A stretch of 42,940 nt of DNA from Candidatus Atribacteria bacterium (GTDB lineage: Bacteria; Atribacterota; Phoenicimicrobiia; Phoenicimicrobiales; Phoenicimicrobiaceae): positions 1 to 42,940 of the forward strand of contig DSEL01000182.1 in the NCBI GenBank assembly GCA_011056645.1, written 5' to 3'. A program made the position numbers and the translations under genes. The notes under the pieces were generated by a model that was given only the letters and a program-made list of their open reading frames with translations, was not told where the DNA came from and did no database searches. Positions 34,501 through 41,752 of the stretch are shown one piece after another. The stretch's first letter is position 1; each line of letters starts with the position of its first letter.

Positions 34501-35979
34501 GTGAGAAAATTAAATAAATCTTTTCCCGGAGTAAAGGCACTGGACAATATAGATTTGGAAATCTACCAGGATGAGGTTCATGCTTTGGTGGGAGAAAATG
34601 GCGCCGGTAAATCGACCCTGATTAAAGTGCTGGTAGGTGCCTATAAAAGAAATTCAGGAGAAATCTATTTTAATAACCAGAAAGCAGAATTTGATTCTCC
34701 CGCGCAGGCCTTTCAAAACGGCATCAATGTCATTTATCAAGAAAATAGTTTAATTCCTCAGCTCACGGTGATTCAGAATATATTTTTGGGAGTAGAGCGT
34801 TTTACCCCATGGGGCTTAATTGATGAAAAAAAAATCTACCAGGAATATCTTGATATTTCGGAGAAACTTGGCTTTGAACTTCCTCCCCATAAAGAAGCAA
34901 GAAACCTGGGTGTGGCAGAGCAAAAATTAGTAGAGATCTTGAAAGCCCTCATCCATAAAACTAAATTTATCATTATGGATGAACCGACCGCTTCTTTATC
35001 AGAAAATGAAATAGAGCATCTTTTCCGCATCATTGCTGAGCTCAAATTAAATCATATCAGCGTCCTCTATATTACCCATATTTTAGGAGAAGTTTTTAGG
35101 ATTGCCGACCGGATTACCGTGTTAAGGGATGGGAAAAAGATTAAAACCGTTCTTACTAAAGAGGTGAACCGGGATGAAGTTATTACCATGATGGTCGGTG
35201 AGAGTTTAAAAAATGCTTATACCTCTCCACCCACCGGAGGGAAAAAGAGTCAAAAGACAATTTTAGAAGTAGAAAATCTGTGGAGAAAACCAAGAATAAA
35301 TGGCGTGTCATTTAAGGCTTCTCCCGGTGAAGTTTTGGGTATTACCGGTCTTATGGGAGCAGGGAAGACCGAGCTGTCACGGCTTATTTTTGGTGCGGAC
35401 AAGCTGGAAGGCGGCCAAATTTTCATCAATGATAAACCGGTCAGGTTTCGTTCACCAATAGATGCAGTGAATCAAGGTATCTCCCTAGTTCCCGAAGATA
35501 GAAAAAAAGATGCACTCGTTCTGATGCTGGAATTATACAAAAACATTACACTTCCCACCCTGGACCAATTTGTAAATAAAGGGGTCATTTCACCCAGAAA
35601 AGAATTTGATGTAACCAAACAAGCCATAAAGAAATTAGGTATAAAGACTTCGGGCGTCAATCAGGTGGTAAAGTATTTAAGTGGAGGAAACCAGCAAAAG
35701 GTGGTTATCTCAAAATGGCTGCAAACCGAACCGAAAGTTTTAATCCTGGATGAACCGACTCGGGGAATTGATGTGAATGCCAAAGTGGAAATATATAACA
35801 TTGTAGGTAAACTGGCCGAATCGGGCGTTTGCGTTATTTTTGTTTCTACGGAAGTTTCGGAAGTGGTGAAAGTCTCGGATAGAATTTTAGTTTTAAGTCA
35901 TGGGAAAATATCCAGTGAATTTAAACAGGGCGTTAGCCAGGAAGAAATTATGAGAATTATATTACAAGCAGATAAATAA
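34501..35979 (+). CDS. Sugar ABC transporter ATP-binding protein, two-domain (RbsA-like)
   Basis: The 492-residue protein has two ABC cassettes as in RbsA/MglA. The first has GENGAGKST and a degenerate signature LGVAEQKLV; the second has GLMGAGKTE and a normal LSGGNQQKVV. Walker B motifs are IIMDEPTAS and LILDEPTRG. It powers the transporter with the neighbouring binding protein and permease. The start is uncertain: the first normal start codon in frame is GTG 34501, which begins inside the expected first strand (VRKLNKSFPG), while conserved-looking codons (VILEV) precede it without ATG, GTG or TTG. It lies 29 bases after the upstream stop. Confidence 0.88.
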   Translation: MRKLNKSFPGVKALDNIDLEIYQDEVHALVGENGAGKSTLIKVLVGAYKRNSGEIYFNNQKAEFDSPAQAFQNGINVIYQENSLIPQLTVIQNIFLGVERFTPWGLIDEKKIYQEYLDISEKLGFELPPHKEARNLGVAEQKLVEILKALIHKTKFIIMDEPTASLSENEIEHLFRIIAELKLNHISVLYITHILGEVFRIADRITVLRDGKKIKTVLTKEVNRDEVITMMVGESLKNAYTSPPTGGKKSQKTILEVENLWRKPRINGVSFKASPGEVLGITGLMGAGKTELSRLIFGADKLEGGQIFINDKPVRFRSPIDAVNQGISLVPEDRKKDALVLMLELYKNITLPTLDQFVNKGVISPRKEFDVTKQAIKKLGIKTSGVNQVVKYLSGGNQQKVVISKWLQTEPKVLILDEPTRGIDVNAKVEIYNIVGKLAESGVCVIFVSTEVSEVVKVSDRILVLSHGKISSEFKQGVSQEEIMRIILQADK

Positions 35980-36026
35980 GCGCTAAAATTTGGAAATAAA
36001 ATATTTTATTAAATAAGGAAGGGAAT

Positions 36027-36977
36027 ATGAATAAAAAGATGAATTTAAATTTAACCTGGTATTCGATAAAGAAAAATGGCATTTTATTTATATTTATTTT
36101 ATTATGTATTTTTTTATCGATTATTACACCCGGTTTCTTGTCCTCGGCTAATATTCTCAATATCCTCAGGCAAAGTTCTATTATCGGGGTTATGGCCATA
36201 GGAACAACCTTTGTTATTATTGGAGCAGGTTTTGATATCTCTGTTGGCTCATTACTTGCCCTGTCTGCAGCTATGTGTGTTGGTCTGCAAAACTATATGC
36301 ACTGGAGTCTTGCCATATTGTTAGTTCTGGTAGTAGGTTCATTGGTCGGTCTGTTAAACGGATTTTTGGCAGCAAAGATCCATATTCCCGCCATTATTGC
36401 AACTTTGGGAACCATGACCATTGTAAGAGGTTTGGTATATTTATATACCGGTGGGTATCCCTTGTATGTGGAGGCACCGGACTTCGCTTTTATAGGAAAT
36501 GGATATCTGGGGCCAATACCTTTTCCGGTGGTCATCCTGGTCATCATGGTCGCTTTTTGGCAGTTTATTTTGGTGAGAACCAGGTTCGGGAGATATGCCT
36601 GTGCCCTTGGCGGGAACAAAGAAGCAGTAAGGCTCTCCGGGGTAAAAGTAGATTACTATCATATCCTTACCTTTGTTGTCGGAGGTTTAATGGCCGCAAT
36701 GGCCGGCGTTATTTATGCTGCCCGGTTATTATCAGTGACACCTCTGGCAGGACAGGGTTATGAGCTGGATGCGATTGCCGCAACGGTTATCGGCGGTACC
36801 AGTGTATCCGGCGGAGAAGGGTCGGTAGTGAGGACTCTAGTCGGTGTTTTGCTCTTAAATATTATTGCTAATGTATTTAATCTTCTTGGCATACATATTT
36901 ATGTTCAGTATGTCATCAAAGGAGCCATTATTCTCTCAGCGGTGGGCTTTGATACCTTTTCTAAATTCCGGGAATAG
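36027..36977 (+). CDS. Sugar ABC transporter permease (RbsC-like)
   Basis: A 316-residue inner-membrane permease with eight to ten hydrophobic helices. Motifs typical of the RbsC/XylH family are GAGFDISVGSLLALSA, IHIPAIIATLGTMTIVRGL, ALGGNKEAVRLSGV and ELDAIAATVIGGTSVSGGEGSV. It partners with the two-domain ATPase encoded 47 bases upstream. The AAGGAAGGG ribosome site precedes the ATG. The call is secure at family level; the sugar is not known. Confidence 0.92.
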   Translation: MNKKMNLNLTWYSIKKNGILFIFILLCIFLSIITPGFLSSANILNILRQSSIIGVMAIGTTFVIIGAGFDISVGSLLALSAAMCVGLQNYMHWSLAILLVLVVGSLVGLLNGFLAAKIHIPAIIATLGTMTIVRGLVYLYTGGYPLYVEAPDFAFIGNGYLGPIPFPVVILVIMVAFWQFILVRTRFGRYACALGGNKEAVRLSGVKVDYYHILTFVVGGLMAAMAGVIYAARLLSVTPLAGQGYELDAIAATVIGGTSVSGGEGSVVRTLVGVLLLNIIANVFNLLGIHIYVQYVIKGAIILSAVGFDTFSKFRE

Positions 36978-37075
36978 TTTTATAAAGAATATCGGTAGTA
37001 TAAAAAAACGATGTGAAGTTTAAACAAAATTGGAAATGAGTATAGCTAATTTTAAATCTATTAGGGAAGTGGATT

Positions 37076-38275
37076 ATGGAAGAAAATGCGATTATAGGAC
37101 AATTTGGCGGACCAACTTCGGTGATAAATTCAAGTCTTTGTGGTCTTATTCAAGAAGGTCTTAAATCGAAAAAAATCAAAAACATTCTTGGTATGAGAAA
37201 TGGGATTATAGGATTTATGAAAGACGAGATTGTTGATTTGGGGAAAGAGGAACCTCGAGTCATTAATGCCTTGCGGCAAACGCCTTCATCCGCCCTGGGT
37301 TCATGCAGATATATCTTAAAAGAGGAAGAATTTCCCCTTATTTTGAGACAACTTAAAAAATTCAATATCCGTTATTTTTTTCTTATTGGTGGGAATGGTT
37401 CAATGGGAACCCTTCGACAGGTAGAGCAATATTGTAAAAAAAATAATTATCGACTAAGCGGAATTGGCATTCCCAAGACCGTGGACAATGACCTTTGCGG
37501 GACTGACCATACTCCGGGCTTTCCTTCTGCAGCGAGATATGTGTGCCTTTCAGTTCAACAGGCAGGCAGACTTGCTCGGGATATGCAGAGCGTGGATAAA
37601 TATGTTATTTTACAAACGGTGGGCAGAGATACGGGATGGCTGGCAGCATCAGCGGTACTGGCTAAAAAAAATGAATCCGATGCCCCCCATCTTATTTATA
37701 TACCGGAAAGGCCTTTGTCCAGAGAAAGATTTATATCAGACGTAAAAGAATGTATCGAAAAATATGGCTGGGTTTCCATTGTCTGTGGTGAAGGTATCCT
37801 CTGGGAAGATAAAAGTTTGGTAGCCAGCCTTCGGATACAGGATGATTTTCCCGATATGGAATATGGTGCAATGGGTGGCGGGAGCGCAGCCCTTAATTTA
37901 TATCAGCTGATTCATCAGGAAACAAATTACCGGGGGGAATTCCAGATAACCGAGTCTCTCTCGATGTGTGCTATAGACAGAGCTAGTAAAGTTGATTTGG
38001 AAGAAGCTTATGCCTGTGGAATCAAAGCCATAAAATTAGCTGAAGAAGGTGCTTCAGGAATTATGGTTTCCATCCATCGGGTGAGTTCTTTTCCTTACCA
38101 AATTGAATTAGATACTGTTCCTCTTGATCAGGTGGCAGTAAAGATAAAAACGATGGATGATAAATACATCAATGCTGAAGGAAATTTTGTGACTGATGAT
38201 TATATCAAATACATCAAACCGCTTGTGGGTAAACTCCCCAATTACAGTGAGTTAAATTTTATAAAATATTTATAA
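37076..38275 (+). CDS. Phosphofructokinase-family kinase
   Basis: A 399-residue member of the PFK family, which phosphorylates fructose-6-phosphate or related sugar phosphates. Signature segments are GQFGGPTSVIN (phosphoryl donor loop), FFLIGGNGSMGT (104-112) and GIPKTVDNDL (131-140, catalytic TxDND), with GRDTGWLAA (183-191) for sugar binding. The donor signature is mixed: Gly108 as in ATP enzymes but Lys134 as in PPi enzymes, and Asn107 replaces the usual Mg-binding Asp. So the donor is unclear. In this locus it may act on a sugar phosphate released by the SIS enzyme encoded next, such as fructose-6-P or tagatose-6-P. Confidence 0.88.
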   Translation: MEENAIIGQFGGPTSVINSSLCGLIQEGLKSKKIKNILGMRNGIIGFMKDEIVDLGKEEPRVINALRQTPSSALGSCRYILKEEEFPLILRQLKKFNIRYFFLIGGNGSMGTLRQVEQYCKKNNYRLSGIGIPKTVDNDLCGTDHTPGFPSAARYVCLSVQQAGRLARDMQSVDKYVILQTVGRDTGWLAASAVLAKKNESDAPHLIYIPERPLSRERFISDVKECIEKYGWVSIVCGEGILWEDKSLVASLRIQDDFPDMEYGAMGGGSAALNLYQLIHQETNYRGEFQITESLSMCAIDRASKVDLEEAYACGIKAIKLAEEGASGIMVSIHRVSSFPYQIELDTVPLDQVAVKIKTMDDKYINAEGNFVTDDYIKYIKPLVGKLPNYSELNFIKYL

Positions 38276-38302
38276 TGGTTACTTAGTAACAGGAGAGAAG
38301 AG

Positions 38303-39307
38303 ATGAATTTACAGGATACTAAATATAATCAGTTTTTTTTAATCAGAGAAATGCTGGAGACGGGTGAAGTAATCAAGCACCTTGATATTGAAAAAATAAT
38401 ATCTTATGAGCAAGAAATAAAAAAAGAAAGAATATTTTTTACCGGTGAAGGTTCATCCCGTATTTTTCCGGCAAAAAAGACAATTTATGAAGCCCGGAAA
38501 AAAGGCTATAAAGAAGATTTTTATACCGACTGCGCCACACAAGCACTCGAATATAATCTTCTGGATAGTACAGTATTTGTAGCGTCTAATTCAGGAAAAA
38601 CAAAAGAAGATTTAGAATTAATTCAAAAATTAAAAAGACAAAATCATGATAATATTATTAGTATTGTGGCGAATACCGGAACTCCTATCATGAATGAAGC
38701 TCACCTATCCTATCTGTTAACCTGCGGTAAAGAGAAGGCAGTTCCTGCCACAAAATCAGTGGTAGAACAGGCGCTTTTTTACGATTTATTATTTAGGAAA
38801 TTGAATAATATGGACCTGCCCGATTTTAATCAATTAGGTAATTTGATCATCCAAGTTTTACAGATGCATATTCCGGAGGAGATTACCGAAACTCTAATGA
38901 ATTCGAGAATGATTTATTTTTCGGGCAGAAACAATGGCGTGGCCGAGGAATTAACCCTTAAGGCAAACGAAATCGCCCGAAAAAAATCGGATTTTTTGGA
39001 AGGCACCTATGCCTTTCACGGCATAGAAGAAGTGATGAATACAGAAGAAGTAGTGGTCATTGTCGATCCCTTCAAAGAGGAAGAGGAAAAATATAAGAAT
39101 GTACTCATTAAAGGAATAGGATTAAAAGTGATAGCAATTTCTACAAGAAAGACTATCTTTCCCACTATTATCATTCCGGAATACGGTGATTTTACCAATT
39201 ACCTGGAAATTGCCGTAGGTTGGAATCTCCTGGTAGAGATCGGAATAAATATGGGTATTGACATGGATAAAACAGTACGAGCACGAAAAGTCGGTCATGA
39301 AATTTAA
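38303..39307 (+). CDS. SIS-domain sugar-phosphate isomerase or deglycase
   Basis: The 334-residue protein has two SIS domains, as in the C-terminal half of GlmS and in AgaS and FrlB. The first has FFTGEGSSRIFPAKK and the phosphate loop VASNSGKTKED; the second has YFSGRNNGVAEELTLKANE and a GTYAFHGIEEV segment. The C-terminus DMDKTVRARKVGHEI corresponds to the GlmS DxDxPR-KVTxE end. No glutaminase domain is present, so it probably deaminates or isomerises an amino-sugar phosphate, or splits an Amadori-type conjugate. The 27-base gap after the PFK gene suggests one pathway. A good GGAGAG ribosome site is present. Confidence 0.8.
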   Translation: MNLQDTKYNQFFLIREMLETGEVIKHLDIEKIISYEQEIKKERIFFTGEGSSRIFPAKKTIYEARKKGYKEDFYTDCATQALEYNLLDSTVFVASNSGKTKEDLELIQKLKRQNHDNIISIVANTGTPIMNEAHLSYLLTCGKEKAVPATKSVVEQALFYDLLFRKLNNMDLPDFNQLGNLIIQVLQMHIPEEITETLMNSRMIYFSGRNNGVAEELTLKANEIARKKSDFLEGTYAFHGIEEVMNTEEVVVIVDPFKEEEEKYKNVLIKGIGLKVIAISTRKTIFPTIIIPEYGDFTNYLEIAVGWNLLVEIGINMGIDMDKTVRARKVGHEI

Positions 39308-39692
39308 CTTCTTCCTTTTACCACCAATTTCTTCAAGGCTACCCTCTATTTTCCACCGAAAAACTTTTCAAAAAAAGAAGGATTTTTAAAATTGATATCG
39401 TATATTATTAATAGAAATAGGTTTTAATTTAAATTTCTCAGGTGTGTATTATTCTGCCACTTGCTGTTGATAAAAGAATCAAAGGGGAGGGGAAAATGTG
39501 ATATTGTAAGCCCGATCCTAAGCACAAGAAGCGAAAAATTGACAGCAGGAAAGAGGTGATATATTATAAAAATAGGTTTTTGAAGATATTAGGCTATTAT
39601 ATAGATGAAAAAAGGGGGCGATATAATAAATAAATCTCGAAGTAAATTTTCTTAAATAATGTTTAATAAGTAAAAAAAGGGGGAAAATTAAA
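39308..39692. other. Leader and spacer before the second sugar importer
   Basis: No full-size gene is seen. The stretch has several strong Shine-Dalgarno-like sites not attached to the next gene: AAAGGGGAGGGG (39481-39492) before a start-stop ATGTGA (39496-39501), AGGAAAGAGGTGAT (39547-39560) opening a 25-codon frame, and AAAAAAGGGGGCGAT (39608-39622). The real ribosome site for the binding protein is AAAAAAAGGGGG just before 39693. No clear terminator for the preceding gene is visible. Confidence 0.5.
39556..39633 (+). CDS. Possible 25-residue leader peptide
   Basis: GTG at 39556 follows AGGA with 5-base spacing and opens a frame beginning MIYYKNRFLKILGYY and ending in a basic tail before TAA (39631-39633). 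It lies about 60 bases upstream of the binding-protein gene. It could be a regulatory leader peptide or chance. No homologue is known to me. Confidence 0.25.
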   Translation: MIYYKNRFLKILGYYIDEKRGRYNK

Positions 39693-40784
39693 ATGAAAAA
39701 ATTATTATTATTGGTATTTGTGTTTCTATTTGTTTCCATGATAGCAGGTTTTTCGCTTGCACAGTCTGCGCTAGACGTTGGTATCGTTCTTCCAACCAAG
39801 GACGAGCCAAGATGGATACAAGATGAAACCCGCTTTAATGATGCACTGAAGACTGCGGGCTACAATGCTGAGATTCTTTTCAGTCAGGGTTCTTCCGCTA
39901 AAGAAAAAGAGAATGTTGAAGCTTTGATTACTAAGGGCGTTAAAGTTCTTATCATCTGCCCGCATGACGCTACCGCTGCTGCTGCCGCTGCAGATGAAGC
40001 CAGAGCTGCCGGAATAAAGGTTGTTTCTTACGATCGTCTGATCCGCGAAACTGAAGCTGTTGACTATTACGTGACCTTTGACAGCATTGCTGTTGGAGAG
40101 GCTCAAGCCCAGTACCTGGTTGACAAGGCTTCTGGCACCGGTAATCCGCTTTACTTGTATGCCGGTGCTGCCACCGATAACAACGCCTTCCTCTTCTTTG
40201 AGGGCGCCTGGAATGTCCTTCAGCCAAAGATTGTCGATGGCACTTTTGTAATCAAAAACTCAAGCGAAGCTATTGCACTAAAGGGCAAGTCCACATTAAC
40301 CCGTAATGAGATGGGTAAGATCATTGGCCAAGTTACCACCCAATGGGACTTTGTTACTGCCAAGAACCTGGCTGAAGCTAACTTGACTGTCGCTGGAGTT
40401 GCTGATAAGGGTAATGTATTCATCCTTGCGCCGAACGACGGTACAGCTCGTGCAATTGCAGACGCATTTGCTGCAGATAATGATGTAAAGAGCTATGTGG
40501 TTTCTGGCCAGGATGCCGAGATACCATCCGTACAGTACATTATTGATGGTAAGCAGTCAATGACCGTCTTAAAAGACGTCAGAACATTAGTTAGTGATGC
40601 AATCGCTGCGGCTGTCGCTTATCTTACCGGCAAAACTCCTGAAGCTACCCATACCTATAACAACGGAAAAATTGATGTTCCTGCCAAACCGTCTGTAGTA
40701 GTTACTGTCGACCAGAGCAATGTGAAGGCTGCTTTGATAGATTCCGGTTACTATAAAGCCACCGAATTTACCGGATTGAAATAA
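39693..40784 (+). CDS. Multiple-sugar-binding protein, ChvE/XylF type
   Basis: A 363-residue binding protein with a signal peptide (cleavage near SLA-QSA). The mature protein follows ChvE closely in pattern: VGIVLPTKDEPRWIQDE, VKVLIICPHDATAA, KVVSYDRLIRETEAVDYYVTFD, ATDNNAFLFFEGAWNVL and VVSGQDAEIPSVQYI. ChvE binds galactose, arabinose, glucose and related aldoses; XylF binds xylose. The gene appears richer in G+C (about 45 percent in one 60-base sample I counted) than the region before it. The ATPase and permease genes follow, after a spacer with a hairpin element. Confidence 0.9.
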   Translation: MKKLLLLVFVFLFVSMIAGFSLAQSALDVGIVLPTKDEPRWIQDETRFNDALKTAGYNAEILFSQGSSAKEKENVEALITKGVKVLIICPHDATAAAAAADEARAAGIKVVSYDRLIRETEAVDYYVTFDSIAVGEAQAQYLVDKASGTGNPLYLYAGAATDNNAFLFFEGAWNVLQPKIVDGTFVIKNSSEAIALKGKSTLTRNEMGKIIGQVTTQWDFVTAKNLAEANLTVAGVADKGNVFILAPNDGTARAIADAFAADNDVKSYVVSGQDAEIPSVQYIIDGKQSMTVLKDVRTLVSDAIAAAVAYLTGKTPEATHTYNNGKIDVPAKPSVVVTVDQSNVKAALIDSGYYKATEFTGLK

Positions 40785-40837
40785 GAAATAACCGAAAAGC
40801 TATTAATTTTAAAGAGCCTACTGTAAATAAGGAGCAA

Positions 40838-40900
40838 CGTGAGCGAAGCGAACGGTCTCTTGGTTATCGTAGGGATTGTTCGCTTTGCTCGTTATTACAA
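40838..40900. repeat. REP-like hairpin element, copy 2
   Basis: GAGCGAAGCGAAC (40841-40853) and GTTCGCTTTGCTC (40878-40890) pair at 12 of 13 positions around a 24-nt loop. The 3' half reads GGGATTGTTCGCTTTGCTCG then TTATTAC, like the element at 9433-9470. Placed between binding-protein and ATPase genes, it could protect the upstream mRNA, as REP does between malE and malF. Confidence 0.6.
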
Positions 40901-40962
40901 TCTATTGGTTTTATTTAGTACAATCATACATCTATCATTTTTTAAATTAAGAGAGGAAACCT

Positions 40963-41751
40963 ATGGTAAAAGCAATCCCCGTTGTGGAAATGAGGAACAT
41001 CAAAAAGAGCTTTGGTGGTGTACATGCATTGCGAGGGGTAGATCTGGTTCTACACCATAATGAAGTGTTGGGATTAGTGGGTGACAATGCTGCCGGAAAA
41101 TCTACCCTGATGAAAATTCTTAGTGGGGCGTACATTCCAGATGAAGGAGAGATTTTTATCGAAGGCAAGAAAGTGCACATGGTCAATTCCTGGGATGCAC
41201 ACCAGCAGGGCATCGAGATGGTGTACCAGGACTTAGCCCTTGCTAACAATCTCGACGTAGCCGCAAACGTTTTTATGGGACGTGAAGCGGTGAGCGTAAA
41301 ATTAGGTCCGATCGGTGTGATGGATGAGCATTACATGGAACAAGAAACAAAACGTCTGTTAGATCGTCTTAAGATTGACATCTCCTCCGTGCGCTTGAAA
41401 GTAGAAAGCCTATCCGGTGGTCAGCGCCAAGCAGTAGCTATTGCCCGTGCTACAGCTTTCAACACCAAGGTCACTATAATGGACGAACCCACAGCCGCCC
41501 TGAGCGTGGCTGCCATAAAAAAAGTTCTCGATTTAGTACGGGAGCTCAAGGAACAGGGCTGTTCCATCATTATCATCAGTCATCGATTGGAAGATATCTA
41601 TCAGGTTAGCGACCGAATGATGGTGCTGCGCCACGGGCGTAAGGTCTGTGACACTCCCGTAACCGGCGATATTGACACTTTTCGAGAGCATGTAGTGGCC
41701 TACATAGTAGGTGCACGCGATGATTTTGCGGAAGGAGGGAATAAGCAGTAA
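40963..41751 (+). CDS. Sugar ABC transporter ATP-binding protein, single-domain (FrcA-like)
   Basis: This 262-residue protein contains a single ABC cassette: GDNAAGKST (Walker A, with Ala-Ala in place of the common Gly-Ala), [14 protein letters not shown] (Q-loop), [14 protein letters not shown] (signature), [10 protein letters not shown] (Walker B) and [10 protein letters not shown] (switch His). XylG and MmsA/GguA have two cassettes in about 500 residues, whereas FrcA-type ATPases have one; so two copies would be needed per transporter. GAGGAAACC precedes the ATG. The permease starts two bases after its stop. Confidence 0.9.
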   Translation: MVKAIPVVEMRNIKKSFGGVHALRGVDLVLHHNEVLGLVGDNAAGKSTLMKILSGAYIPDEGEIFIEGKKVHMVNSWDAHQQGIEMVYQDLALANNLDVAANVFMGREAVSVKLGPIGVMDEHYMEQETKRLLDRLKIDISSVRLKVESLSGGQRQAVAIARATAFNTKVTIMDEPTAALSVAAIKKVLDLVRELKEQGCSIIIISHRLEDIYQVSDRMMVLRHGRKVCDTPVTGDIDTFREHVVAYIVGARDDFAEGGNKQ

Positions 41752-41752
41752 A

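Noticed and set aside
36275-36763. 162-codon frame overlapping the sugar permease
   Set aside because: It runs in another frame across a conserved permease and yields a Cys/Arg-rich sequence without family features.
39970-40227. Gln/Arg-rich frame antisense to the ChvE-like gene
   Set aside because: It results from reading Ala-rich codons (GCT, GCC) on the opposite strand and is not a real gene.
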